This document shows, piece after piece, positions 1 to 9,216 of a stretch of 64,000 bases of DNA. Where the stretch lies: positions 20,836 through 84,835 of the forward strand of contig JBBRVW010000016.1 in the NCBI GenBank assembly GCA_038246545.1, written 5' to 3'. Each line of letters begins with the position of its first letter. The stretch's first letter is position 1. The notes under the pieces are model-generated. The model ran no database searches. It saw only the letters and a program-made list of their open reading frames with translations, and was not told the origin of the DNA. The position numbers and the translations under genes were made by a program. The stretch is from JBBRVW01 sp038246545 (lineage in GTDB: Bacteria; Actinomycetota; Actinomycetes; JACCUZ01).

Positions 1-1
1 C

Positions 2-1409
2 GGGGGAGCGGCGCTGACGGCGGGTGTCCTGCTCGCAGCGGCGGTGCTCGTCGGTGCGCCGACGGCCGCAGCACACCCCGCCGGGCCGGACGACGTCGCG
101 GTGTCGGCGCCGCGTGCGGACCCCTACTACCCGAGCAAGGGCGACCCCAGCGTCGACGCGCTGCACTATGAGCTGCGGCTGCACTGGTCGGCCAGGTCTC
201 GGGTGCTGCGCGGGGTCGCCCGGATCCGGTTCCGCGCCCCGGTCGTCGAGTCGCAGGTGCGGCTCGACCTGGCCGACCCGCTGCACGTACGCGCGGTACG
301 GCTCGAGGGGCACGCGGCGCCGTACCGGCACACCGGCAAGGACCTCGTCGTCGACACCGGCCCGCTCGCCGCGGACAGCCGCCACACGCTCCTGGTGTCC
401 TACCGCGGCCGGCCACGTCCGGTCACCGCTCCCTCGACCCGCAGCGACGTACAGGGCCGTCGGCTGGACCACCACGACGCGCGGCGAGGCCTGGACCATG
501 CAGGAGCCGTTCGGTGCGTTCACCTGGTACCCCGTCAACGACCAGCCGTCGGACAAGGCGCTCTACGACGCGCGGATCTCGGCGCCGCGCGGCATGGTCG
601 GCGTCTTCAACGGCAGGCTGACCGCGCGGCGCGCCTCGGGCGGGCGCACCGTGACCTCGTGGCACCTGGCCAGCCCGGCGGCCGCCTACCTGGTCACGGT
701 CGCCATCGGCGACTACGTCCGCTACCGCGACCGCGGCCCGCACGGCTTGCCGCTCACCTACTGGCTGCCGCGCAGCGATCAGCGGGTGTTGCCCGAGCTG
801 CGCCGGACCCCGGCCATGATCCGCTGGCTGGAGTCGAGGCTGGGCCCCTACCCGTTCGACCGGCTCGGCGCCGTCGTGGTGCCCAGCGACTCGGCGATGG
901 AGACCCAGACGCTGGTGACGATGGGCACCCGCCTGGTCGCGGACCGGTTGACGTTCCGGTCCGACCTGCTGCACGAGTACGCGCACCAGTGGTACGGCGA
1001 CACGGTCACGCCGACGACCTGGCCCGACCTCTGGCTGAACGAGTCCTTCGCGATGTACACCCAGCTTCGCTGGGAGGTGTCGCGCGGCTGGCTGACAGCG
1101 GCCGACGTCCGCGCGTACCTCCTCGACCACGACGCACGCCTGCGCACGCGTGACGGCCCGCCCGGCGCGTACCACCGGCTCGGGTTCGGCCAGGCGTGCG
1201 TCTACCTCTGCGGTGCGCTGATGCTCGACACCTTGCGCACCGAGCTGGGCGCTGACCGCTTCGACCAGCTGTGGCGCGACTGGCCGCAGGAGCACCGCAA
1301 CGCGAGCGTCGGCCGCGACGACTACGTCGCGTGGCTGAACGCGCGCACCGGTCAGGACTGGGGACCGTTCCTCACCGCCTGGCTCACCTCGCCGACGACA
1401 CCGACCTGA
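2..1409 (+). pseudogene. Secreted M1 family zinc metallopeptidase, 5'-partial and frameshifted
   Basis: Two adjacent reading frames together spell one M1 aminopeptidase of about 468 residues. Frame 2 (from the window edge to about 454) gives a hydrophobic signal-peptide core followed by the N-terminal beta domain. Frame 3 (from about 456 to the stop at 1409) gives the catalytic part. The zinc site HEYAH-x18-E is intact (His codon at 972, the distal Glu of NESFA at 1041), and SAMETQ stands for the family's GAMEN-type motif. Removing one G from the GGG at 454-456 restores a continuous product with a family-like TRSD-x3-VGWT junction. So this is either a recent +1 frameshift or a base-calling error. 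The start codon lies before the window. The family trims N-terminal amino acids from peptides outside the cell. I am sure of the family but not of whether the gene is dead. Confidence 0.8.
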
Positions 1410-1470
1410 CCGGGTCGAGCGTCCCCCCGGTGGTGCCGCCGGGTCGAGCGGTGGAGTCGACCGGTGTCGG

Positions 1471-2145
1471 TCAGCCCGTCAGCTGCGTGGACAGCTCCGG
1501 CAGGCTGGCCACGGTATAGGTCGGCGGGGTGAAGTAGCCGGGGTACCGCCCACCGGCACGGTCGATCCACGCCGTCGACAGGCCGGCGCGCGCGGCACCG
1601 TCGATGTCCCACGGGTGGACCGCCACGAGCAGCAGCTCCGCCGGCCCCACCCCGCACGACGCGGCGGCGTGCTCGTAGACCGCCCGCGCCGGCTTCCACG
1701 CCCCGGCCTGCTCGACCGACAGCAGCGCTTCGAACTGGTCCCGGATCCCGGCGGCGGCGAACAGCCGGTCCGCGACCTGCGTGGAGCCGTTGCTGAGGGT
1801 GACCAGGCGAAGCCCGGCCGCCCGGAGCGTGCGCACCCCGGGGGAGACGTCCGGGTGCAGCGAGAGCTCGCCGAAACCGGCCATGACATGACCCACGGCG
1901 GCGTCGACGTCACGGTCCAGGTCCTCGCCGGCGAGCAGGACGCGCAGCCCCTCGGCACCGACCTCGGCGAAGGCGCCGTTGCCCCCCGCGGCGGTCAGGG
2001 CGAACCCGTCGCGGAGCAGCGAGGCGAACCACACCTTCGCGAGCAGGGGCGGCAGGCCGAGATCGCTGAACCGCGCCGCCAGCGGCGACATGTCGGACAG
2101 GGTCTCGTTGACGTCGAAGACGATGACCGCTGGTCGTGGCGTCAT
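1471..2145 (-). CDS. Haloacid dehalogenase type II-like HAD hydrolase
   Basis: A 224-residue HAD-superfamily protein starting at an ATG (MTPRPAVIV). Motif I reads FDVNETLSD with the nucleophilic Asp near residue 10, in the DxNET form seen in (S)-2-haloacid dehalogenases rather than the DxDGT of most HAD phosphatases. Motif II is TLSNGS and the motif III Lys lies in WKPARAVY. Family members replace a halogen or other leaving group on 2-haloacids through an aspartyl ester, but many homologues have unknown substrates. A longer upstream extension of the frame looks like out-of-frame DNA, so the ATG at 2145 is preferred. It converges with the M1 gene and is divergent from the OsmC gene. Confidence 0.8.
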   Translation of the reverse strand: MTPRPAVIVFDVNETLSDMSPLAARFSDLGLPPLLAKVWFASLLRDGFALTAAGGNGAFAEVGAEGLRVLLAGEDLDRDVDAAVGHVMAGFGELSLHPDVSPGVRTLRAAGLRLVTLSNGSTQVADRLFAAAGIRDQFEALLSVEQAGAWKPARAVYEHAAASCGVGPAELLLVAVHPWDIDGAARAGLSTAWIDRAGGRYPGYFTPPTYTVASLPELSTQLTG

Positions 2146-2355
2146 GGTGGCCTGTCGCCTCGGGTGACTGGACTCTCGCCACTGCCTACCCCCGGTTGCC
2201 GGCGGCTGCCCGTGACGAAGGGAATCATCTCGCGGCACTGCACGGGTCACGGCACCCGGCGGTCCTTGACGAGGTCGCGCGGGGTGTGGGTGACTGACAC
2301 CTCGCCCGCCTGCAATCGTGTGCAGCGCACGGGCGGATCGAGCCCGAGGAGCCCC

Positions 2356-2847
2356 GTGAGCACGAACGTCGCCGGTCCGGCCCGGGCGCCGGGCGACGCC
2401 GTCCGCCGTAAGGCGCTCACCGCCCACAACGACGCGACGATGCGCACCGTCGTCGACGCCGGCGAGCACGGGCGGGTGGTGCTGGACGAACCGGCCGCCC
2501 ACGGCGGCACGGGGAGCGGGCCGTCTCCCTTGCAGGCCGTCCTCGGTGCCCTGTGCGGCTGCGAGTCGGTGACCTTCCGCCGGACCGCCACCGAGATGGG
2601 CTTCGGCTACGACTCGTTGGACTTCGAGGCGGCGTTCACGATCGACATCCGGGGCCGGCAGGGTGACCGAACCGTGCGCCCGCACTTCCAGACGGTGCGG
2701 GTGCGGGCCGTGGTCGCGACGGACGAGTCCGAGGAGCGGCTCCGCGCGGTGGCCGAGGAGACCGAGGCCCGCTGCCCGGTGCTCAACCTGCTGCGCGACG
2801 CGTCGGTCGACCTGCGGATGGAGTGGGTGCGCGACAGCGCGCCGTGA
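2356..2847 (+). CDS. OsmC family protein
   Basis: A 163-residue OsmC/Ohr-fold protein. The start is a GTG preceded by GAGGAG (2346-2351). The conserved central helix region reads GPSPLQAVLGALCGCESVTF, giving the expected redox Cys pair region, and a second Cys lies in EARCPVLNLL near the C-terminus. OsmC-like proteins are cytosolic thiol-dependent peroxidases that reduce organic hydroperoxides, or bind acyl or thiol ligands. The gene is monocistronic, convergent with the ABC transporter operon that follows. Its position next to redox genes (flavin reductase, ECF sigma with a zinc anti-sigma) is suggestive only. Confidence 0.85.
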   Translation: MSTNVAGPARAPGDAVRRKALTAHNDATMRTVVDAGEHGRVVLDEPAAHGGTGSGPSPLQAVLGALCGCESVTFRRTATEMGFGYDSLDFEAAFTIDIRGRQGDRTVRPHFQTVRVRAVVATDESEERLRAVAEETEARCPVLNLLRDASVDLRMEWVRDSAP

Positions 2848-2866
2848 CGGCCTCGCGGCGTCCGCG

Positions 2867-3970
2867 TCAGAGCCCCGGCGGGTCGGGGGGCACGACGCTC
2901 ACGGCGCGGGGCGGGATGAAGACCCCGACCGGGCTCCCGACCGGAACCGACGCGCCCGCCGGGGCGGTGACCTGCAGCACGATGCCGGCGTCGACGTCCC
3001 CGCGAGCGCTGCGCGCGAGGGCCGGCACGGACACCGTCACCACGGTGTGGGTGCCCCGGTAGTCCGCCCGCAGGACGGCGCCGGTCACGATGTGGCGACC
3101 GGCGCCCTCGGTGAGGCGCAGCACCTCCGGTCGCAGCACCAGCAGCCCGGGGCCGTCGGGGCCGTCCTGCCCCACGGTGACGGTCCCGACCGCCGTGTCG
3201 AACTCGGTGCCGCACAGCGTGCCGGGCACCAGGTTCGTGGCGCCGAAGAAGCGAGCCGCGCCCGCCGTGGCCGGTCGCTCGTAGAACGCGCGGGTCGGAC
3301 CGTGCTGCTCGAGCCGCCCACCCAGCATCAGCGCCACGGTGTCGGCGAGCTCGACCGCCTCGGCCAGGTCGTGGGTGACGAACAGGGTCGTGACGGCGAG
3401 CCGGCGTTGCAGGTCGCGCACCAGCAGCCGCATCTGGGCCCGGAGCTCGGTGTCCAGTGCCGAGAACGGCTCGTCCAGCAGCAGCACCCGGGGTTCGGTG
3501 ACCAGCGCCCGGGCCAGCGCGACCCGCTGCTCCTGGCCACCGGAGAGCTGGTGCACCCGGCGACCGCCGAAGCCCTCCAGCCCCACCAGCGCCAGCATCT
3601 CCGACACCCGGCGCGAGCGCTCGGTACGCGGCACCCGACGCATCCGCAGGCCGAACCCCACGTTGTCGGCGACGGTCAGGTGGGGGAACAGCAGCGCCTT
3701 CTGGGCCACCATCGCCACCGGACGACGCTCGGGTGGGACGTCGAGCGCGGACCGGCCGTCGAAGCGCACGTCGCCGGCGTCCGGGTCGAGGAGCCCGGCC
3801 ACCAGGTTGAGGGTGGTGCTCTTCCCGCATCCGCTCGGGCCCAGCAACGCCGTCAGCGTCCCGGTAGGCAGCGTGAGGCTGAGGTCGGCCACGGCGGCGG
3901 TGACCGCGCCGGCGAAGCACTTCGACAGGCCCACGAGGGTCAGTCCCGTGGCCTCGGGAGCGGCGCTCAC
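2867..3970 (-). CDS. ABC transporter ATP-binding protein (YnjD-like, with C-terminal extension)
   Basis: A 367-residue ATPase of the spermidine/thiamine/iron-type importer class. Visible motifs: Walker A GPSGCGKST (about 44-52), Q-loop Gln near 90, signature LSGGQ (142-146), Walker B LLLDEP (about 163-168) and switch His in VTHD (about 200). After residue 235 there is a C-terminal beta-rich segment like the TOBE/regulatory domain of PotA/FbpC. E. coli YnjD lacks this, being about 217 residues long as I recall. The start GTG overlaps the upstream permease stop (GTGA), so it is translationally coupled. It energises the two-permease importer encoded just upstream and is the last gene of the operon. 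Confidence 0.9.
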   Translation of the reverse strand: MSAAPEATGLTLVGLSKCFAGAVTAAVADLSLTLPTGTLTALLGPSGCGKSTTLNLVAGLLDPDAGDVRFDGRSALDVPPERRPVAMVAQKALLFPHLTVADNVGFGLRMRRVPRTERSRRVSEMLALVGLEGFGGRRVHQLSGGQEQRVALARALVTEPRVLLLDEPFSALDTELRAQMRLLVRDLQRRLAVTTLFVTHDLAEAVELADTVALMLGGRLEQHGPTRAFYERPATAGAARFFGATNLVPGTLCGTEFDTAVGTVTVGQDGPDGPGLLVLRPEVLRLTEGAGRHIVTGAVLRADYRGTHTVVTVSVPALARSARGDVDAGIVLQVTAPAGASVPVGSPVGVFIPPRAVSVVPPDPPGL

Positions 3971-4770
3971 AGTCGTCCCAGCCCGATGACGGGACCGCGG
4001 GCATCGCGGCCGGGGACCAGGTCGCGGGCGAGCAGCGCGACCAGCACCAGAGGGGGCGCCACGAGCAACAGGGCTACGGCCGCGGCCTCGGTCAGGTCCG
4101 ATCCGCGGGCGTAGGAGAACAGCAGCAGTGGCAGCGTCTTCACCACCCCACCACCGATGAGCAGCGTCAGCACGTACTCGCTCCAGGAGACGAGGAAGGC
4201 GAAGAAGGCAGCCACGGCGAGCGCCGGCCGCAACGCGGGCAGCGTCACGTGCGTGAGCGCCCGCCACGGTCCCGCTCCCAGCAGCCGCGCCTGGGCCTCG
4301 TAGCCCACGTCGTAGGTCCCGAAGGCAGCCGACATCACCAGCGTGACGTACGGCACGGTCGGCACCAGCTGGACGAGGACCACGCCGAGGACGGTGTCCG
4401 CGAGGCCGAGGCGCAGGAAGAAGACCTGGGTGCCGAGCAGGGCCGCCACCCCGGGCACGATCGCGGGCGCCAGCAGCAGGAACTGCACGAGCCGCCGGCC
4501 GCGGAACCGGTACAACCCCAGCGCGCGACCGGCGGGGACGCCGACGAGCAGCGCCAGCGCGGTCACCGCGAGCCCGATCACGACCGACGTGCCGAGGCCG
4601 GTGAGCACCTCGGACTGCGGATCGATCAGCAGGCGCAGACCACGGGCCGTGAGCCGGCTCGGCAGGACCTCGGGGTAGCGCCACGACCCGGCTACCGCCC
4701 AGACGAGCAATGGCAGCAACGGGATCAGCGTGCCCGCCACGATCGCAGCCACCGCGATCCCGCGTCTCAC
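3967..4770 (-). CDS. ABC transporter permease (second, C-half YnjC-like)
   Basis: A 267-residue integral membrane permease with about six hydrophobic segments. It has the cytoplasmic EAA-type loop that docks onto the ATPase (EAQARLLGAGPWRALTHVTL, around 165-185). The GTG start overlaps the preceding permease stop by four bases and its own stop overlaps the ATPase start, so translation of all three is coupled. E. coli YnjC is, as I recall, a single fused protein with two such halves; here the two halves are separate genes. Confidence 0.88.
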   Translation of the reverse strand: MRRGIAVAAIVAGTLIPLLPLLVWAVAGSWRYPEVLPSRLTARGLRLLIDPQSEVLTGLGTSVVIGLAVTALALLVGVPAGRALGLYRFRGRRLVQFLLLAPAIVPGVAALLGTQVFFLRLGLADTVLGVVLVQLVPTVPYVTLVMSAAFGTYDVGYEAQARLLGAGPWRALTHVTLPALRPALAVAAFFAFLVSWSEYVLTLLIGGGVVKTLPLLLFSYARGSDLTEAAAVALLLVAPPLVLVALLARDLVPGRDARGPVIGLGRL

Positions 4771-5714
4771 GCCGACCTGCGCACGAGCCGGTCCATCGCC
4801 GCCATGTACACCAGGACGAGGGCGGTCACCAGCACCGCGATCACCACCGCGATCGCCATCGCGACCGGCCGGGCCCCCAGGTCGACGTCCCGCTGGTACT
4901 GCAGCGCCACGACCGGCAGCGCCGCGGGAAACGGACGGCCGAGCAGGAGGGGCACCTCGTAGCTGCCTACGGTGAACGCGAAGACCAGCACGGAGGTGGC
5001 CGCGACGGCCGGGGAGATCAGTGGCAGCACCACGTGCCGGAACCGCTGCCGGGCCGTGGCCCCGAGCGTCCGGGCTGCCGCCTCCAGCTCGTCCACCCCG
5101 CCGGAGAGCGCGGCGAGGGCCACCACACCCACGAACGGGGTCTCCTTCCACACGTACTCGGCGATGACGGCCCAGCCGAACGCGTCGGCCGTGATCGCGG
5201 GGAAGTCGGCTGGTGAGCCGGTCAGCCCGAGGGCATGGGTGAGCCGAGCCAGCAGCCCGCTCTGCGACAGCAGCAGCAGCATGGTCAGCCCGCCGACCAG
5301 GTGCGGGACCGACAGCGTCGAGGCGAACACGGCCCCGACCAGCCGACGGGCGCGCCGCATCCGGTGCACCACCAGGGCGGCGCCGAGGCCGAGCACGGTC
5401 GACAGGACGGTCGAGACCAGGCCGATCCTGGCGGTGAGGGCGAAGGAGGCGCGCACGGCCGGGTCGTCCCAGAGCCGCTGGTAGGCCTCGACGTTCCAGG
5501 TCCAGCCGGACAGGAACGGCAGGTAGCCGAGGGACTGGGCCACGCCGAGTGCGAGCCCGCCGACGAACAGCGTGAGCACGACGGTCAGTGCGGGGGTGAG
5601 CAGCAGGGCGATGCGCACGGTTCGTGGCAGCGCGGTCGGTCGGGACCGCCGCCGTACGGGCGGGCCGGGAGCCGGACCGCCATCGGGGCGGCCGCGGGTC
5701 GGCAGCTCGGTCAC
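4767..5714 (-). CDS. ABC transporter permease (first, N-half YnjC-like)
   Basis: A 315-residue permease. An arginine-rich cytoplasmic N-terminus is followed by a first membrane segment (about 37-60) and further segments, with a conserved EAA loop (ELEAAARTLGATARQRFRHV, near 215-235). The GTG start is only 9 bp beyond the stop of the substrate-binding protein gene. Together with the next permease it should form the translocation channel of a binding-protein-dependent importer. The substrate cannot be read from the sequence. Confidence 0.88.
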   Translation of the reverse strand: MTELPTRGRPDGGPAPGPPVRRRSRPTALPRTVRIALLLTPALTVVLTLFVGGLALGVAQSLGYLPFLSGWTWNVEAYQRLWDDPAVRASFALTARIGLVSTVLSTVLGLGAALVVHRMRRARRLVGAVFASTLSVPHLVGGLTMLLLLSQSGLLARLTHALGLTGSPADFPAITADAFGWAVIAEYVWKETPFVGVVALAALSGGVDELEAAARTLGATARQRFRHVVLPLISPAVAATSVLVFAFTVGSYEVPLLLGRPFPAALPVVALQYQRDVDLGARPVAMAIAVVIAVLVTALVLVYMAAMDRLVRRSA

Positions 5715-5723
5715 CTGCCGGCC

Positions 5724-6980
5724 CTACCGCTGCAGGACACGGGTCTTCCAGTCGGACTCGATCCGGGTGACGAACGACGCCGGGAGCTCCGGCAGGGTGT
5801 GCGCGGTCAGCTCGCTGATCGGGAGCACCGACGGGCCGAGGTCGACGGCGTCGAACGCCGCCCGCTCGACCAGGGGGAGCGCGGACAGGTCGACGGCGGG
5901 ATAGGCGCCCGTCGCCCGGTAGAGCTCCAGCTGGGTGTCCGGGTCGAGCAGCTGGTTGGCCAGCACCATGGCGGCCGCCTTGTGCCGGGCGTTGTAGGGG
6001 ATGGCGACGAAGCTGTTGTTGGCGATGTTCCCGACACTGAGCACCGTCTCACGGGTGCTGGCCGGGAACACCCCGTCGCGGACGCTCTGCGCCACGCTGC
6101 CCGGTCCGTAGGTGAGGAAGGCGTCGATCTCCCCGCTTCCGTACAGCCTGGTCACGTCGTCCTGGCTGGCCGGGTACGTGCTGCCCCCTCGCCACAGCGA
6201 CGGCTCGAGGTCGTCCAGCGCGCGGTACAGGCGGTCGGCCGCCGCTGTGAACTCCGGATCGTCGACCGTCGTGCCGAGCGCGTCACGGCCACCGACCGAG
6301 TCGTAGAGAAAGGTCCGCACTGCCATCGACCCGGTGAAGTCCGGCAGCGCCGGGTAGGTGAACCGGCCGGGGTGCGCCCTGGCCCACGCGAACAGCGACG
6401 ACACCGATTCGACGTCACCGGCGCCGAGGGCGGCACTGTCGTAGACCAGGGCGGAGTCGGCCTGCTGCCACACCGACTCGCAGCCGTCGACCGGGACGCC
6501 GAAGTCGAAGCGCACGGCCGGGTCGGTGAGGTCGACGTGGGTGGCGTTCGGCAGGTCGCGCGGGTACCCGCAGTGCCACAGCCCGGCCTGCTTGCCGGTC
6601 GCGAAGTTCTCGCCGTTGACCCAGATCAGGTCCACGGCTCCCGCCGAGTCGCGGCCGGCCTGCTTCTCGGCGAGCACCTTGTTCACCGCGTCGACCGTGT
6701 CGGTGATCCGCACCTGGTTGACGGTGACGCCCTGGGCGCGCAGCCGGTCGGCCAGGTACCGCTTCACGAAGCCGTTGAGCGCGTCGTCGCCGCCGTACAT
6801 GTACCAGTTCACGGTCTGGCCCTCGGCCTCGCGGAGCACGGCGGGCCAGTCGTCGGCGGTCGCGGTCGCCTGCGGCCGTGTCGTGGCCGCACCACCGCAC
6901 GCGGTCAGCACGGCCAGCGCACCGGCCACCAGGGCGACGCGTCGGGCCTGGCGCTGGGACCGGTCGGCGAGCAGGGGCAC
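5724..6980 (-). CDS. ABC transporter substrate-binding lipoprotein, YnjB family
   Basis: A 418-residue extracytoplasmic solute-binding protein. The N-terminus has a basic stretch, a hydrophobic core and the lipobox LTAC (Cys near 28), so it should be lipid-anchored on the outer face of the membrane. Segments such as GQTVNWYMYGGD, DAVNKVLAEKQAGR and SVDLIW-like AVDLIWVNGENFATGKQAGL match the E. coli YnjB pattern as I remember it. YnjB proteins belong to the periplasmic-binding-protein type II group, with unproven substrates (thiamine-like or metal compounds have been suggested by annotation only). The start GTG at 6980 follows the microsatellite at 7003-7062, which separates it from the YnjF-like gene. 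Confidence 0.85.
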   Translation of the reverse strand: MPLLADRSQRQARRVALVAGALAVLTACGGAATTRPQATATADDWPAVLREAEGQTVNWYMYGGDDALNGFVKRYLADRLRAQGVTVNQVRITDTVDAVNKVLAEKQAGRDSAGAVDLIWVNGENFATGKQAGLWHCGYPRDLPNATHVDLTDPAVRFDFGVPVDGCESVWQQADSALVYDSAALGAGDVESVSSLFAWARAHPGRFTYPALPDFTGSMAVRTFLYDSVGGRDALGTTVDDPEFTAAADRLYRALDDLEPSLWRGGSTYPASQDDVTRLYGSGEIDAFLTYGPGSVAQSVRDGVFPASTRETVLSVGNIANNSFVAIPYNARHKAAAMVLANQLLDPDTQLELYRATGAYPAVDLSALPLVERAAFDAVDLGPSVLPISELTAHTLPELPASFVTRIESDWKTRVLQR

Positions 6981-7002
6981 GGTGTCTCCGGGGATCGAGG
7001 CG

Positions 7003-7062
7003 GGTCGGTCAGTCGGTCAATCAGTCAGTCGGTCTATCGGTCCGTCGGTCGGTCGGTCACTC
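7003..7062. repeat. Imperfect (GGTC)n tetranucleotide repeat, about 15 units
   Basis: Fifteen consecutive 4-bp units of the form NNTC, nine of them exactly GGTC, run without a break from 7003 to 7062. The block covers nearly the whole gap between the stop of the phosphatidyltransferase gene (7057-7059) and the start of the YnjB-like gene, whose leader it forms. Such short tandem repeats are prone to slippage, which here would change the spacing upstream of the importer genes rather than a reading frame. Confidence 0.8.
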
Positions 7063-7761
7063 GCTGAGTGCGGTACGTGCGGGCGAGGGTCGTGGCCGCG
7101 CGACCGGGGTCCGGTCCGGCGCGAGCGCGGGCGCCACGTCCGCACCGGCACGGAGCGCGTCGTCGTCGCCGAGGACGCGGAGCCCGAAGACGACGCGCTG
7201 TCCGGCGGTCACGGCGACGGCGACGGCGAACACCCACGCGATGACGTCGGCGTGGGAGGGCAGCAGGGTGAACAGCACGTAGACCGCGATCGTCTCGGCG
7301 CCCTCGGCGAGGCCGCCGGCGAGCCGCAGGGAGCGCTCGTCGCCGTTGTGGTGCCGGCGCCGCTCCTGCAGTGACGAGAGGGCGAGCAGGGCGGTGCCGG
7401 ACACGTAGTAGGCGCTGATCAGTGCCACGCAGGCGAGCCGCGCCGAGGGCACGGCGATCGCGACGCCGAGGACGAACCCCGTGTAGATGCTGAAGTCGGC
7501 GACGATGTCGAGGAATCCGCCGCGCTCGGTCGGGCCGTGCACGCGGGCCACGGCACCGTCCAGCCCGTCCAGGACCCGGTTGCCCAGCCAGAGCACCATT
7601 GCCGCGGGCCACAGACCTGTCGCCGCAGCCACGCAGGCGCCGACCCCGAGCAGCCACCCCGCTGCCGTGACCGGCCCGGGCCGGACGCCGGCGACGGCGA
7701 GCCGGACGGCGATCCCGTCCAGCAGGGGCGCTGTGGCGGCGCGCAGGCGCACGTCCAGCAT
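7057..7761 (-). CDS. CDP-alcohol phosphatidyltransferase family protein (YnjF-like)
   Basis: A 234-residue membrane protein with the CDP-alcohol phosphotransferase signature. DGLDGAVARVHGPTERGGFLD-type spacing (about 67-93) supplies the D-G-x2-A-R-x(7-8)-G-x3-D-x3-D metal-binding aspartates. Several hydrophobic helices follow. The family transfers a phosphoalcohol from CDP-activated donors onto a second alcohol, typically making phospholipids at the cytoplasmic face of the membrane. E. coli YnjF is a member of the same family and sits beside ynjBCD, which is the main reason to call this a ynj-type cluster. The ATG at 7761 lies 3 bp from the radical SAM stop, so the two are co-transcribed. The substrates are unknown. 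Confidence 0.88.
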   Translation of the reverse strand: MLDVRLRAATAPLLDGIAVRLAVAGVRPGPVTAAGWLLGVGACVAAATGLWPAAMVLWLGNRVLDGLDGAVARVHGPTERGGFLDIVADFSIYTGFVLGVAIAVPSARLACVALISAYYVSGTALLALSSLQERRRHHNGDERSLRLAGGLAEGAETIAVYVLFTLLPSHADVIAWVFAVAVAVTAGQRVVFGLRVLGDDDALRAGADVAPALAPDRTPVARPRPSPARTALSE

Positions 7762-7764
7762 GCG

Positions 7765-9216
7765 CTACCTCCCGACCGTCGCGTCAGGGGCGGCCGCTCC
7801 CGCCGGCAGCCGGCTGCCGGCGCCCCGGGGGCGGACCTCGACCAGGGGCAGCAGGGCCCGCAGCGCCTCGTTCTCGACCGGGTCGAGGACGGCGTGCTGC
7901 ACGCAGGCGGGGACCAAGGTGCCGTTCTCCGGGTGCGCCATCGCGTAGTGGCAGGCACCCAGCCGTTCCTGCACCGACAGCAGGTGCGGATCGGTGCTGG
8001 TCTCGCCGCGCTGCATCAGCGCCCACGCCGGCGCGACGTCCGCGGCGTCCATGAACTGGTGCATGACGAAGGACACCGGGCGCACCCGGCGGTGCCGCAG
8101 CAGGCCGCCGAGCCCGGCCCGGCGCACCGCGCGGACCGCCCAGGCGAGCGCCATGGGCGCCGTACCGGGGTGACGGACGAGCACGCGCACGATCTGGGCC
8201 GTCAGCAAGGCGGGCGGCGTGCCGCCGAACATGACGTGGCCGAAGCGGGTGAGGAAGGCGTCGCGCGCAGCGAGGTCGCGCGGGTCACCGCCGTCGATGA
8301 AGGGATGCCACGTGTCACCGACGTAGAAGCCGTATGCCGTGCGGTTGCAGCGCACGTCGCCGTTCTCGAAGACCCGGTAGTCGAGCGCCCTGCCCACGCC
8401 CTTCTCCATCTCGCCCCACACCGCGTCAGGGGTGGCGTCGCGGTAGCGCTCGTGCCAGCGGCGGTCGTCGCCGAGGAAGGCCGCCGGCTGGAAGGACAGC
8501 ATGCCGAAGCCCATCCGGGTGGCGTCGCGCACGACATCGGAGACCTGGTCGACGTTGGCCGGCGTGACCGTCATGTTGTGGGCGAGGAAGGACCGCACGC
8601 CGTGCTCGCGCCGCAGCCGAGTGAACATCTCCGTGAATCGGCGCCGGTAGGGGGAGAGGGAGAGCTCGTCGGGCGGCCGGTTGATGCCACGCCGGCCGAA
8701 CATGAACATGTCGAAGTGACCGGCGAAGGACAGCTTGTCGAAGCGTCGCCTGCCGTCCGGCCCGACGGCGAGCTGCTCGAGGTAGTCGTAGTCGAGGTCG
8801 CCGTGGGTCATGCTCATCGGCTCCCGGCCGTGCTCGCGCATCACCCTCAGGGTCTGCGCGTGGTCCTCCGGCGAGAGGAGGGTCACCTCACCGCCGATCA
8901 GCTGGGCGTGCGCATGCGGGCCGCGGTGCTTGCGCAGCAGGCGCATCTGCTCACCGACCTCGCGCACGGTGTGCGCCCCGTCGACACGGACCCGGTTGGC
9001 GTCGCGGGAGTGGTAGCACGGCGTGCAGGCCAGGTCGCACCTCGGGAAGACCCCGTGGGTGCCCTCGCAGCCGACAGCCTTCCGACCGAGCACCTGGCCC
9101 GGCGTCTTCACGACGTCGGGCAGCGCCGCCCACCGGGCCGCGAGCGCCGCGGTGAAGTCGGGGTCGCCGTCGCGGACGAGCCGCGCCAGGTCCCGTGCCC
9201 GTCCGATCAGTCGCAC
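7765..9216 (-). CDS. Radical SAM protein of unknown substrate
   Basis: About 483 residues from a GTG with a good Shine-Dalgarno (GAGGAC some 9 bp upstream). The frame continues further 5' without a better start. The radical SAM cluster motif is C60-x3-C64-x2-C67 (in PRCDLACTPCYH), which would bind a 4Fe-4S cluster and S-adenosylmethionine. A GGEV motif follows at about 105-110 (SAM-binding GGE type), with a partial TIM barrel after it. Extra cysteines in the C-terminal part (about residues 320, 440 and 455) could be auxiliary cluster ligands, but the spacing does not fit a clear SPASM pattern. I do not recognise the reaction. Its tight coupling to a phosphatidyltransferase gene suggests modification of a lipid head group or transported compound; this is inference only. 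Confidence 0.85.
   Translation of the reverse strand: MRLIGRARDLARLVRDGDPDFTAALAARWAALPDVVKTPGQVLGRKAVGCEGTHGVFPRCDLACTPCYHSRDANRVRVDGAHTVREVGEQMRLLRKHRGPHAHAQLIGGEVTLLSPEDHAQTLRVMREHGREPMSMTHGDLDYDYLEQLAVGPDGRRRFDKLSFAGHFDMFMFGRRGINRPPDELSLSPYRRRFTEMFTRLRREHGVRSFLAHNMTVTPANVDQVSDVVRDATRMGFGMLSFQPAAFLGDDRRWHERYRDATPDAVWGEMEKGVGRALDYRVFENGDVRCNRTAYGFYVGDTWHPFIDGGDPRDLAARDAFLTRFGHVMFGGTPPALLTAQIVRVLVRHPGTAPMALAWAVRAVRRAGLGGLLRHRRVRPVSFVMHQFMDAADVAPAWALMQRGETSTDPHLLSVQERLGACHYAMAHPENGTLVPACVQHAVLDPVENEALRALLPLVEVRPRGAGSRLPAGAAAPDATVGR

Noticed and set aside
423..1295. Long open frames antisense to the M1 peptidase and to many other genes
   Set aside because: In DNA this GC-rich, opposite-strand frames stay open by codon bias. 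Their translations are Arg/Pro/Ala-rich and show no family motifs, while the sense strand does.
2146..2355. GGGAAT (about 2220) as another SigR-type promoter before the OsmC gene
   Set aside because: No GTT occurs at 18-19 bp spacing; the nearest is GTC at about 20 bp, so it does not fit.
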